From: Planctomycetota bacterium
GTDB lineage: Bacteria > Planctomycetota > MHYJ01 > WSZJ01 > JACPWG01
Length of the DNA: 7,452 nucleotides
Assembly (NCBI GenBank): GCA_016220045.1
Contig: JACRIP010000634.1
Location: 1-7,452 of the forward strand
Direction: 5' to 3'
Below, piece after piece: positions 1 to 6,503 of this stretch. Below the pieces are notes generated by a model, which saw only the letters and a program-made list of their open reading frames with translations, made no database searches and was not told where the DNA came from. How positions within the stretch are numbered: the first letter of the stretch is position 1; each line of letters begins with the position of its first letter. The translations under genes and the position numbers were made by a program.

Positions 1-56
1 GCCCCTCACGCCCAGAATGACGGCGGCCGGTCCCCCGGGTGGGGTACGGCCGCCCG

Positions 57-79
57 CCGGCACCGCCCCGCGGCGCCGG
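57..79 (-). terminator. possible hairpin downstream of the porin gene, no T-tract
   Basis: Positions 57-64 (CCGGCACC) pair with 72-79 (GGCGCCGG) around a 7-base loop. In minus-strand RNA the single mismatch becomes a G-U pair, giving an 8-bp stem about 52 bases past the stop codon at 132. No run of T follows, so intrinsic termination is doubtful. A second interrupted stem lies at 25-51 (GGCCG/CGGCC and CCCC/GGGG). Confidence 0.25.
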
Positions 80-131
80 TCAAGGAGGGGTCGTGGTTTC
101 GGAGCCCTCGAACCTTGGCAGGGTCTATTCC

Positions 132-2417
132 CTAGAACTTCGCCTTCAGCGAGAGCATTCCGAGGGGCCCGTCGTAGTCGTTGATGCCCTGGTTCTGCTC
201 CTCCTGGTAGTCCACGTACCCGAAGGTGCCTTCGACCGAGCACTTGTCCGTAACCTGGTACTCCGCGCCGAAGGTCCCGTAGTGCCGGTAGGTCTTGAAC
301 AGCCAGTTCTCCCGGCGATACTGGTACCCGAGCCGCAGCGTGATCGGGTCCAGCGCGTAGGTCACCTCGGACTCGTACACGTTCGCGTCCGAGTCGACCG
401 GCTTGGTCAGCGCGCCGCGGTAGGCGGCACCCTCGCCCGGCGAAGAGAATCCCGTCTCCGTCGGCCCGATCGTGTTCGTGAAGCTCGACGAGCGCGTCCA
501 GATGTGCCCGTCGATGAAGTGATAGTCGCCGCGCCAGGTCAGGTTCTCCACCGGGGTCGTGAGCAGTTCCAGGCCGTAGGTCCAGCGGTAGGAAGTACCG
601 ATCTCCGGCACGACCTCGGAGAGATTCTCATAGGAGTCGTGCTCGAATTCCAGCCGCGGCGTCACGGTCACCCAGTCGTTGGCCTGCCACTCCGCCTTCA
701 GCCACGCGTTGTTCAGCGTCAGGTCGCTGTCGCCGATCGTGCCGGGGTACAGGTAGGAGAGCCAGGTCGCGCTGGTGTAGTTCGGGTTCGTGACCAACGG
801 CACGCCGTGCGGCTGATAGTCCGGATCGCCCGGCTTGTCGTTCGCCGCGTCCAGCGACTCGACGTGGTCGGTCATGCGGATGCTGTAGCGATACCGGCCC
901 GAAATCGTCAGGGCGTCGATCGCCTTCGTGTTGAAGAGCAGCGAGACCTGGTAGCGGTCGAAGCTCCCAGTGTCCTTCCATGCCCAGTCGCCGTCGGTCT
1001 GCGCCTGCCCCCCGAGCAGCGGATCGAGGTACGTGAGGTTCGCGTCCCAGTCGTAGTCGACGTCGAGCTGCTCCATTTCGGCCTTGACGACGATCTTGGT
1101 CTTCTCGAGGCCGCGGAATTCCACGCCCAGGCTCTCGGCGAAGCCCTCTTCGTCGTTGGTGGTGCGGAAATTCCAGTTTTCGTCCGCCACGTCGGCGCCG
1201 TTGCGGTCGACTTCGTTGGTGCCGTCTTCGTTGCGATTGGCATGGTTGCGCGCGCTGCCGTTCCGGTATTGCAGACCCACCCACGCGCTGAGCGACTCCG
1301 CCGCGGTGCAGGTCAGCGTCACGTCGAAGCGGTGCATGCCGTCGCGGCTGTTGTGCGTGTTGTCGACATAGGTGAGCGTCTTCTCGGCGTAGCGGTTCAG
1401 CTCTCCCGCGATGCCGGTCGCGTCCACGTTGTTCTGGTTGTGCCGCGTCAGGTAGGTGTACCCCGCGTCCAGGTGCAGCGTGTCCTTCACCAGTTCGCCG
1501 GTCACGCGTAGCGAGCCGTTGAAGAGCCGGTTGTCGTAGTGATTCTCGATGCGCCGCTCGTTGCCCAGGAAGTCGAAGGCCGCGCCGGCGCCGCTGTCGA
1601 AGAAGAAGTGGGTGTACTCGCGCTCGCCGGCGAAGATCTCGTACTGGGGCCGGAAGGCCAGCTCCCAGCCGGAACCGAGGTCCTGGATGATCGCCCCGTA
1701 GATCCGGTCGGACGTGTAGTCGATGTCCTGCCAGAGCGGATAGCGATTCCACTCGGAGCTGCTGCCGAAGTTCATGGTGGACATGAACCCCAGGCTCTGG
1801 TTGCCGGTCCGCGTCCCGTGCTTGTACCCGAGGATGAACTTCGGCAATCCGCTCAGCGTGAGGCCGACCTCGGCTTCGACGTCGCCGATGTGCTCGGTCA
1901 GGTCGCCCTTGACCTGGTCGACGCGCAGGACGGATGGGATTTCCACGCCGTTGGCGCCGGGCCGGTTCGGCATGAAGCGGTAGCCGTAGGTCACGTCGTC
2001 GAAGTAGTGCGGGTGGGTGTCGGCCTTGATGCGGACCCAGCCCTTGTCTTCCTGCTGGATGCGCAGGTCAATCCCGTAGTCGTTGGCGTAGAGCATGCGG
2101 GCGGTGCCGCGCAGGAGGGCGCCGTCCTTGTTCTTGAAGCTGAACTTCGACTGGTCGAGCCCGCCCTTGAAGTCGGAGGAGGTCTGGAAGTCCTCCCGGA
2201 AGCGGGCGTTGTCGCCGCGGATGTCGAGGAAGCGGCCGCTCAGCATCGTGTCGGCGGACCAGCCGTCGCCGGGTTCGGTCGCCGCCGCTTTTTCCGCGGC
2301 GGGCTGCTTGGCGGGTTCCTTGGGTGCGTCTTGCGCCGGCGCCGTGCCGGCCGTGAGCGCTGCGAGGAGGAGCGCAACGGCCGGGACGAGCAGGAAGCGC
2401 GGATGGGTCGTCCTCAT
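132..2417 (-). CDS. MtrB/PioB-family outer-membrane beta-barrel
   Basis: This 761-residue predicted outer-membrane porin is the barrel partner of the multiheme cytochrome encoded 30 bases upstream. Residues 1-28 are a signal peptide ending in TAPA before Gln29. Residues 29-50 are a Lys/Pro/Ala-rich linker. From about residue 51 the protein shows many alternating-hydrophobicity, Tyr/Trp/Arg-rich strands separated by Asp/Asn/Gly-rich loops. It ends in LSLKAKF with a terminal Phe, the usual BAM recognition signal. The early stretch from SGRFLDIRGDNARF to the DVTYGYRFMP segment and the overall length fit MtrB/PioB proteins (about 700-800 residues). Only two Cys are visible, in LTCTAAE and TDKCSVE. 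There is no N-terminal CXXC of the kind described in Shewanella MtrB. The start has AGAAAGGAAC just upstream. It probably shares the cytochrome's transcript. Family assignment rests on recognition of pattern and context, not on an alignment. Confidence 0.9.
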   Translation of the reverse strand: MRTTHPRFLLVPAVALLLAALTAGTAPAQDAPKEPAKQPAAEKAAATEPGDGWSADTMLSGRFLDIRGDNARFREDFQTSSDFKGGLDQSKFSFKNKDGALLRGTARMLYANDYGIDLRIQQEDKGWVRIKADTHPHYFDDVTYGYRFMPNRPGANGVEIPSVLRVDQVKGDLTEHIGDVEAEVGLTLSGLPKFILGYKHGTRTGNQSLGFMSTMNFGSSSEWNRYPLWQDIDYTSDRIYGAIIQDLGSGWELAFRPQYEIFAGEREYTHFFFDSGAGAAFDFLGNERRIENHYDNRLFNGSLRVTGELVKDTLHLDAGYTYLTRHNQNNVDATGIAGELNRYAEKTLTYVDNTHNSRDGMHRFDVTLTCTAAESLSAWVGLQYRNGSARNHANRNEDGTNEVDRNGADVADENWNFRTTNDEEGFAESLGVEFRGLEKTKIVVKAEMEQLDVDYDWDANLTYLDPLLGGQAQTDGDWAWKDTGSFDRYQVSLLFNTKAIDALTISGRYRYSIRMTDHVESLDAANDKPGDPDYQPHGVPLVTNPNYTSATWLSYLYPGTIGDSDLTLNNAWLKAEWQANDWVTVTPRLEFEHDSYENLSEVVPEIGTSYRWTYGLELLTTPVENLTWRGDYHFIDGHIWTRSSSFTNTIGPTETGFSSPGEGAAYRGALTKPVDSDANVYESEVTYALDPITLRLGYQYRRENWLFKTYRHYGTFGAEYQVTDKCSVEGTFGYVDYQEEQNQGINDYDGPLGMLSLKAKF

Positions 2418-2447
2418 GAGTTCCTTTCTTCCGTATGCCAGGCCGTG

Positions 2448-3215
2448 CTATTCGGTGCGCAGTTCCTTGCTGAAGTTCGAACCATGGACCGCCTGATGGC
2501 AGCCCGCGCAGTCTTGCGGCTCCGGGTTGAGCGCGCCCTTGTGCCGGTAGTGGCCCTGGCGCTGGTAGGTGTCGCTGTTGTAGTGGCACTTGAGGCACAG
2601 GTGGGGCTCGCTCTCGGCGAGCAGCTTCTGGTTCATCGAGCCGTGGGGCTTGTGGCAGACGATGCAGCCGTCGCGCGTGGCCTCGTGCTCGAAGGTCCAG
2701 GGTCCGGCCTTTTCCTGGTGGCAGGAGGTGCAGGTCTCGTTGATCCGGAGCGAGGTAGAAACCTTAGCCTCGGGCGCATGCAGGTCGTGGCAGGAGCTGC
2801 AGCCCATGCGGCCTTCCTTGACCGGATGGCGATACTGGAGCGAGAACTCCGCCTTCTTGTCCTTGTGGCAGACGAAGCAGTTGTTGGTGTCGCCCTTGAG
2901 GATGAGGCGCGGGTCGCCCTCGGCATCCACGTGCTTCGAGCCCGGACCGTGGCAGTTTTCGCAGGTGATCTTGTCTTCACCCTTGCCGGTGCTGAGCATT
3001 GCGTGGCCGTGCGACGTGCGCGCGAAGCTCTGCACTTTGGCGTCGTGGCAGGAGGCGCAGGTCTCCTCCCCGACGTAGGTCGCGCCGGGGATCGGCGTCC
3101 AGGCCGAGTTCGGCGCGTGGGCGGGACTACCGCTCTGGCACGAAGGAATCGCCGCCGCCAGGATGGCAGAGGTGGCGAGTCCCGCCAGCGCAAGGCGAGC
3201 GCGGGGCCAGTTCAT
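2448..3215 (-). CDS. octaheme cytochrome c of the MtrA/DmsE family (periplasmic electron conduit)
   Basis: This 255-residue secreted protein has eight CXXCH heme c sites, starting at Cys53, 85, 113, 139, 162, 184, 207 and 236. Eleven further His residues (69, 71, 95, 130, 146, 177, 191, 205, 222, 225, 244) are enough for bis-His ligation of every heme. The opening YVGEETCASCHDAKVQSFAR and the ending CAGCHQAVHGSN are typical of the DmsE/MtrA family. Members such as MtrA plug the MtrB barrel and carry electrons across the outer membrane. Family members usually have ten hemes and about 300-330 residues, so this one is short. Residues 1-25 form a signal sequence. Cys26 in AIPSC could be a poor lipobox, otherwise cleavage after AHA (34) is plausible. 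The ATG at 3215 is chosen over upstream codons because it has a strong AAGGAGGG and begins the signal peptide. The barrel gene follows after 30 bases. DmsE-type partnering with a reductase is an alternative role. Confidence 0.95.
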   Translation of the reverse strand: MNWPRARLALAGLATSAILAAAIPSCQSGSPAHAPNSAWTPIPGATYVGEETCASCHDAKVQSFARTSHGHAMLSTGKGEDKITCENCHGPGSKHVDAEGDPRLILKGDTNNCFVCHKDKKAEFSLQYRHPVKEGRMGCSSCHDLHAPEAKVSTSLRINETCTSCHQEKAGPWTFEHEATRDGCIVCHKPHGSMNQKLLAESEPHLCLKCHYNSDTYQRQGHYRHKGALNPEPQDCAGCHQAVHGSNFSKELRTE

Positions 3216-3219
3216 GATA

Positions 3220-3227
3220 CCCTCCTT
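3220..3227 (-). promoter_or_regulatory. ribosome binding site of the cytochrome gene
   Basis: The minus strand reads AAGGAGGG, followed by TATC and the ATG at 3215. This near-perfect anti-16S match fixes the start of the octaheme cytochrome and excludes the longer open frame that reaches 3443. Confidence 0.8.
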
Positions 3228-3286
3228 GGAGATCCGGTCTGGGCGCACATCGCGCCCGAATCTGGGGTTGCGAGGAAGGTACAGGA

Positions 3287-3304
3287 TCGCACGCGCAGTG
3301 CCGT
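3287..3304 (-). promoter_or_regulatory. candidate sigma54 (-24/-12) promoter of the cytochrome-porin operon
   Basis: The minus strand reads CGGCACTGCGCGTGCG. It has the invariant GG (3302-3301) and GC (3290-3289) separated by exactly 10 bases, with GGCAC at -24 and TGC at -12. It differs from the consensus TGGCACG-N4-TTGCW at the leading T, the G after GGCAC, the first T of TTGC and the final W. A start near 3278 would give a leader of about 62 bases. The adjacent gene for a sigma54 activator supports it, but GC-rich DNA makes chance GG-N10-GC matches common. A second, weaker match (GG 3256-3255, GC 3244-3243) lacks the CAC. Confidence 0.4.
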
Positions 3305-3410
3305 GCTCGTCGCCCGGCGGTTTCGTTGAGCGCCAAGGAGTTACGGCGTTTTCCAGAGGTGGGAGGTGCTGCACGGTTGCAGCGGTGCCGCAGGCGCGCA
3401 GCGGTGGAGC

Positions 3411-3423
3411 GGGGGGGGGGGGG
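3411..3423. repeat. homopolymer run of 13 G
   Basis: Thirteen consecutive G on the plus strand, followed by AGGG, lie between the candidate promoter and the left octamer arm. No gene crosses it. Such a run can vary in length by slipped-strand replication and is also prone to sequencing error, so its exact length is uncertain. Confidence 0.9.
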
Positions 3424-3427
3424 AGGG

Positions 3428-3463
3428 ATTGTCTCATTGGCACATTGGCACAATGTCACATTG
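3428..3463 (+). repeat. left arm of inverted repeat: four tandem 8-bp units
   Basis: After the leading AT, four octamers follow without gaps at 3430, 3438, 3446 and 3454: TGTCTCAT, TGGCACAT, TGGCACAA, TGTCACAT, then TG. The consensus is TG(T/G)C(A/T)CA(T/A). The arm is about 42% GC in DNA that is otherwise well above 65%. It matches the right arm read on the other strand at 28 of 36 positions. It lies about 125 bp upstream of the candidate sigma54 promoter, within the usual range for activator binding sites. It could instead be one end of a small repeat element. Confidence 0.85.
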
Positions 3464-3576
3464 AGTCCCGGAGGCGGTGGGGGCATCCCGCAGGTCACCC
3501 GCAAGGCCGGCCGCACCCGGGGCGGTCGAGACGCCGGAGCGTTCGGCCCGCTACGCCCCGGTGGCATCGGGGAATC
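3464..3576. other. GC-rich spacer between the two octamer arms
   Basis: This 113-base spacer contains no convincing coding sequence. It holds the perfect palindrome GGCCGGCC at 3505-3512 and two related stretches, CGGTGGGGGCATC near 3475 and CGGTGGCATC near 3560. Short open frames that cross it have no recognisable composition or ribosome binding site. Confidence 0.5.
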
Positions 3577-3612
3577 TAATGAGACATTGCGACAATGAGG
3601 AAATGTGACAAT
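3577..3612 (-). repeat. right arm of inverted repeat: four tandem 8-bp units
   Basis: Read on the minus strand after a leading AT, the octamers are TGTCACAT, TTCCTCAT, TGTCGCAA and TGTCTCAT, contiguous with period 8, then TA. The order mirrors the left arm, and in both arms the third unit is the one ending in CAA. GC content is about 36%. The arm begins 37 bases after the regulator's stop codon. A transcript crossing both arms could fold into a long hairpin and so end the sensory operon; no T-tract confirms this. Confidence 0.85.
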
Positions 3613-3649
3613 CCGTGGATGCGGCTCCCTCACGGCCCGCCCGCCCCCG

Positions 3650-5059
3650 CTACCGGCTCGGCATGGTCTCTTCGCCGCGGTACTTCCGCAGCAACCGCTG
3701 CAGCGTGGTCCGATGGATGCCGAGCGCGTTAGCGGTGTGCGTGACGTTGCCCTGATGCCGCTCCAGCGCCTCCATCAGGTAGCCGCGCTCGAAGTGCGTC
3801 AGCGCCGCCTCCCGAATCGGGCATTGGCCTGATGCCGCCCCCGCCGCGCCGCCGCCCGCGCGCCTCACGCCCGCAAACCCGCCCGCGCGCGCGATCTCGC
3901 CCGCCGTCAGGAGCGGGCCGCTCGCCCGCGCGTACGCCCGCGAGATCACGTTCTGCAATTCGCGCACGTTCCCCGGCCACGCGTGACTCAGCAGGAGCGC
4001 AATCGCCTCGTCCTCGATGCCCGCCACCGCGGGACCCCCGGCGTGCTGCGCGCGCAGCCGATCCAGAAACGCCACCGCCAGCCGCGGAATGTCCTCCAGG
4101 CGTTCACTGAGCGCCGGCACCCGCACTTCCAGCGCCGACAGCCGGTAGTAGAGATCGTCGCGGAACTTTCCCGCGCGCACCTCGCCCCGCAGGTCCTTCT
4201 GCGCCGCCGCGACGATGCGCACGTCCAGCGCCCGGGCATCCAGCCCCCCCACCCGCCGTGCCGTCCGCTCCTCGAGCGCGCGCAGCAGCTTCGCCTGCGC
4301 CGCCAGCGGCAGGTCGCAGATCTCGTCGAGCAGGAGCGTGCCCCCGTCCGCCTCCTCCAGCAGCCCGGCCTTCGCCCGCACCGCCCCGGTGAACGCCCCC
4401 TGCGTGTGGCCGAAAAGCTCCGCTTCGAGCAGCGGCTCCGGCAGCGCCGCGCAATTGACCGCGACGAACGGCCCGCCCGCGCGCCGCGGCGAGAAACGAT
4501 GCAGCGCGCGCGCCGCCAGCTCCTTCCCCGACCCGGTCGGCCCCACCACCAGCGCATGCCCTTCGAGCGGGGCGATCCGCCGCAGGTCCGCCAGGAACTC
4601 CCGAAACGCCGGCGCGTCGCCGAGCAGCTCCGGGAGTCGGGTATCCGCCGGAGGGACGTGGCGCAGCACCTCGGCCCGCGCCTCCGCCCGCCCCTGGCGC
4701 AGCGCGCCCTCGACCGCCTGCATGAGCTGCGCGCAGGTGAACGGCTTGAGCAGGTAATCGACGACGCCGCTCTTGAACGCGCTCACCGCCGACTCCACGC
4801 TCGGATAGGCGGTGATCAGGATCACCGGCAAGCCCGGCGCGATCCGGTGCGCCAGATCGAGCACCGCCTGCCCGCCACCGTGCGGCATGCGCAGGTCGGT
4901 GACGATCAGGTCCACCGCTTCGCGCAAGAGCAGCGGCTCGGCCTCGCGCGGCGACGCAGCATCCAGCACACCATAGCCCGCTTCCGCCAGCCCCTGCCGG
5001 CAACTCGCCCGCAAGGCGGCGTCGTCTTCCACCACCAGCACCGTTTCGCCGTCGCTCAT
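3650..5059 (-). CDS. NtrC-family sigma54-dependent response regulator
   Basis: This 469-residue regulator activates sigma54 RNA polymerase after phosphorylation. The receiver domain (about 5-120) has the acidic pair Asp12/Asp13, phospho-acceptor Asp55 in IVTDLRMPH, Thr83 and Lys105 (LLKPF). The AAA+ domain (about 145-380) has a Walker A VVGPTGSGKE (Lys179), an intact GAFTGA loop (221-226) that contacts sigma54, Walker B TLLLDEI (Asp245, Glu246) and the closing WPGNVRELQN (361-370). A Gly/Ala/Arg-rich linker (about 392-411) leads to a Fis-type helix-turn-helix, GNVTHTANALGIHRTTLQ (437-454). The start at 5059 overlaps the kinase stop and has GGAGGAGG upstream; the frame continues further upstream but only through the kinase gene. 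The intact GAFTGA loop means it should activate sigma54 promoters. The nearest candidate target is the downstream cytochrome-porin operon, which is inference from position. The Walker A reads GPTGSGKE where many relatives have GExGTGKE. Confidence 0.96.
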   Translation of the reverse strand: MSDGETVLVVEDDAALRASCRQGLAEAGYGVLDAASPREAEPLLLREAVDLIVTDLRMPHGGGQAVLDLAHRIAPGLPVILITAYPSVESAVSAFKSGVVDYLLKPFTCAQLMQAVEGALRQGRAEARAEVLRHVPPADTRLPELLGDAPAFREFLADLRRIAPLEGHALVVGPTGSGKELAARALHRFSPRRAGGPFVAVNCAALPEPLLEAELFGHTQGAFTGAVRAKAGLLEEADGGTLLLDEICDLPLAAQAKLLRALEERTARRVGGLDARALDVRIVAAAQKDLRGEVRAGKFRDDLYYRLSALEVRVPALSERLEDIPRLAVAFLDRLRAQHAGGPAVAGIEDEAIALLLSHAWPGNVRELQNVISRAYARASGPLLTAGEIARAGGFAGVRRAGGGAAGAASGQCPIREAALTHFERGYLMEALERHQGNVTHTANALGIHRTTLQRLLRKYRGEETMPSR

Positions 5060-6474
5060 CCCGCATCCTCCTCCAACGGCAACCACACCGTGACCTTCGT
5101 CCCGCGCCCGGGCGCGCTCTCGATCCCCAGCTCGCCGCCATGGGCGCGCACGATCGACTCCGAACTCGACAGGCCGAGCCCGCTCCCCCGCCCCGGCTCT
5201 TTGGTGGTGAAGAACGGCTCGCGCGCCCGCCGCAGCACCTCCTCGTTCATCCCCTCGCCCGTGTCCGCGACCGCGCAGAACGCGCGCGCCCCCGCGCGCC
5301 ACACGCGAATCGTGAGGTCGCCGCCCTGCGGGCTCGCGTCGAGCGCGTTCGTCAGCAGGTTGAAGAGCACCTGCTGCATCCCCTGCTCGTCGCAGGTCAC
5401 CAGCGGCAGGTCCGTGGCGACCTCCAGGCGGGCGTTGCAGCCGCACTGGCGGATCCGGTCCTCCAGCAGGTCCACCGTTTCTCGCACCAGCGCGCCCAGA
5501 TCCACCGGCCGCCGCGGCGTCCGCCCGTCCCCCAGCGAGTAGCGCGCGAATTGCAGCAGCTTCTGCATCGCCAGCCCCGCGCGCCTCGCCGCCCGCTGCA
5601 CCCGGTCCACTTCGCACACCGCTCCGGCGGGCAACTCGCCCGCCTGCGCGCGCCGCGCCAGGAAATCGCTGTTCATCACCAGCACGCCGAGCGGATTGTT
5701 CACCTCGTGCGCGATCCCGGCGGAAATCTCGCCGAGGTAGGCGAGCTTGCGCGAACCGTCGAGCTGGCGCGTACGCTCCTCGAGGCGCGTGAGCAGCTCC
5801 GAAAAGTTCTTCTCGATCAGGCGGGTTTCGCGCGTGGCGCTGCGCGCGGGCGCGGGCCCGAGCGAGGCGTCCAACTGCACCGCGCGTTCGATCGCGCCGG
5901 TCAGGGCCTCCACCGGGCGACTCACCGAAAGCGCGAGCGCGCAGACGGCGACGAACCCCACGGCGGCGAGCCAGAGCACGTGGGTCATGGCCCGGCGGAC
6001 CGGCTCCTCTACCGGGTTCAGGCTCACGCCCATGCGCAGGCAGATGCCGCCCTGTGCGACCCGGTAGTCATAGAGCAGCTCGCCGTCCGCGCGCACCAGG
6101 CGTCCGCGCACGTTCTCGTCCCCGATCGGCTCGTGGTCGAGCGCCAGCAGGTCGCGCGGAACCGCGCCCGGGAAGGTGCTCCAGAGCGGCGCACCCGCGT
6201 CGTCGAAGACCGCGAGGTACTTGATGAAGGAATGCTCGCGCCGCTCGCCGAGCAGCAGCCGGTCGATGCCCGCCAGGTCCTCGTAGTAGGCGAAGCGTGC
6301 GCAGCTCAGCGCGAGCGCGCGCGTCATCTGCGCCCCGCTCTCGATGAAGAAGCCGCGCGCGGTGCGCTCCAGGTAGAACTTCTGCAGTGCGATCAGCGGC
6401 ACGCTCCAGAGCAGGAGCAGCCCGAGGAAGTGCAGGGAGATCTTGGTGCGCAGGCGCAGCCGGGGGGGGAGCAT
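5056..6474 (-). CDS. membrane sensor histidine kinase
   Basis: This 472-residue kinase is the likely partner of the PhnD-like protein and of the regulator that follows. Visible layout: TM1 at 12-30; a periplasmic sensor region at about 31-164, possibly Cache-like, without a motif I recognise; TM2 at 165-184; a HAMP-like linker at about 185-230 with the conserved Pro187 and a helix starting near Glu216. The H-box ISAGIAHEVNNPLG carries the phospho-acceptor His256. The ATPase domain has the N-box FNLLTNALDA (Asn372, Asn376), the G1 box VADTGEGM (Asp404), the F-box EPFFTTK and the G2 box GRGSGLGLS (428-436). All catalytic boxes look intact. The ATG at 6474 is preceded by a GGAG about 7 bases upstream and follows the previous stop by 29 bases. 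The frame is open further upstream, but that part lies over the binding-protein gene and reads as low-complexity Arg/Ala. Its TGA overlaps the next start codon as ATGA, which indicates translational coupling. Confidence 0.95.
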   Translation of the reverse strand: MLPPRLRLRTKISLHFLGLLLLWSVPLIALQKFYLERTARGFFIESGAQMTRALALSCARFAYYEDLAGIDRLLLGERREHSFIKYLAVFDDAGAPLWSTFPGAVPRDLLALDHEPIGDENVRGRLVRADGELLYDYRVAQGGICLRMGVSLNPVEEPVRRAMTHVLWLAAVGFVAVCALALSVSRPVEALTGAIERAVQLDASLGPAPARSATRETRLIEKNFSELLTRLEERTRQLDGSRKLAYLGEISAGIAHEVNNPLGVLVMNSDFLARRAQAGELPAGAVCEVDRVQRAARRAGLAMQKLLQFARYSLGDGRTPRRPVDLGALVRETVDLLEDRIRQCGCNARLEVATDLPLVTCDEQGMQQVLFNLLTNALDASPQGGDLTIRVWRAGARAFCAVADTGEGMNEEVLRRAREPFFTTKEPGRGSGLGLSSSESIVRAHGGELGIESAPGRGTKVTVWLPLEEDAG

Positions 6475-6503
6475 GCCGATTCTCCGGGGTTCTCCGTACC
6501 GAT

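Noticed and set aside
39..1511. 490-codon plus-strand open frame antisense to the porin gene
   Set aside because: The product is Val/Arg/Leu-rich low-complexity with no domain or ribosome site, typical of antisense frames in GC-rich genes. The opposite strand encodes a convincing barrel protein.
1539..3329. 596-codon plus-strand open frame crossing the porin and cytochrome genes
   Set aside because: It runs antisense through two well-supported genes and their junction. Its composition (Ala/Val/Glu/Arg) shows no motif.
3216..3443. N-terminal extension of the cytochrome to 331 residues
   Set aside because: It would bury the signal peptide behind 76 Pro/Arg-rich residues and cross the candidate promoter. 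The strong AAGGAGGG belongs to the ATG at 3215.
3438..3460. TTGGCAC strings in the left arm as plus-strand sigma54 promoters
   Set aside because: GG-N10-GC spacing is not met from either TTGGCAC, and no plus-strand gene follows.
3428..3612. Octamer arrays as a CRISPR array
   Set aside because: Units are 8 bp and contiguous with no unique spacers between them, the arms are inverted, and no cas genes are present.
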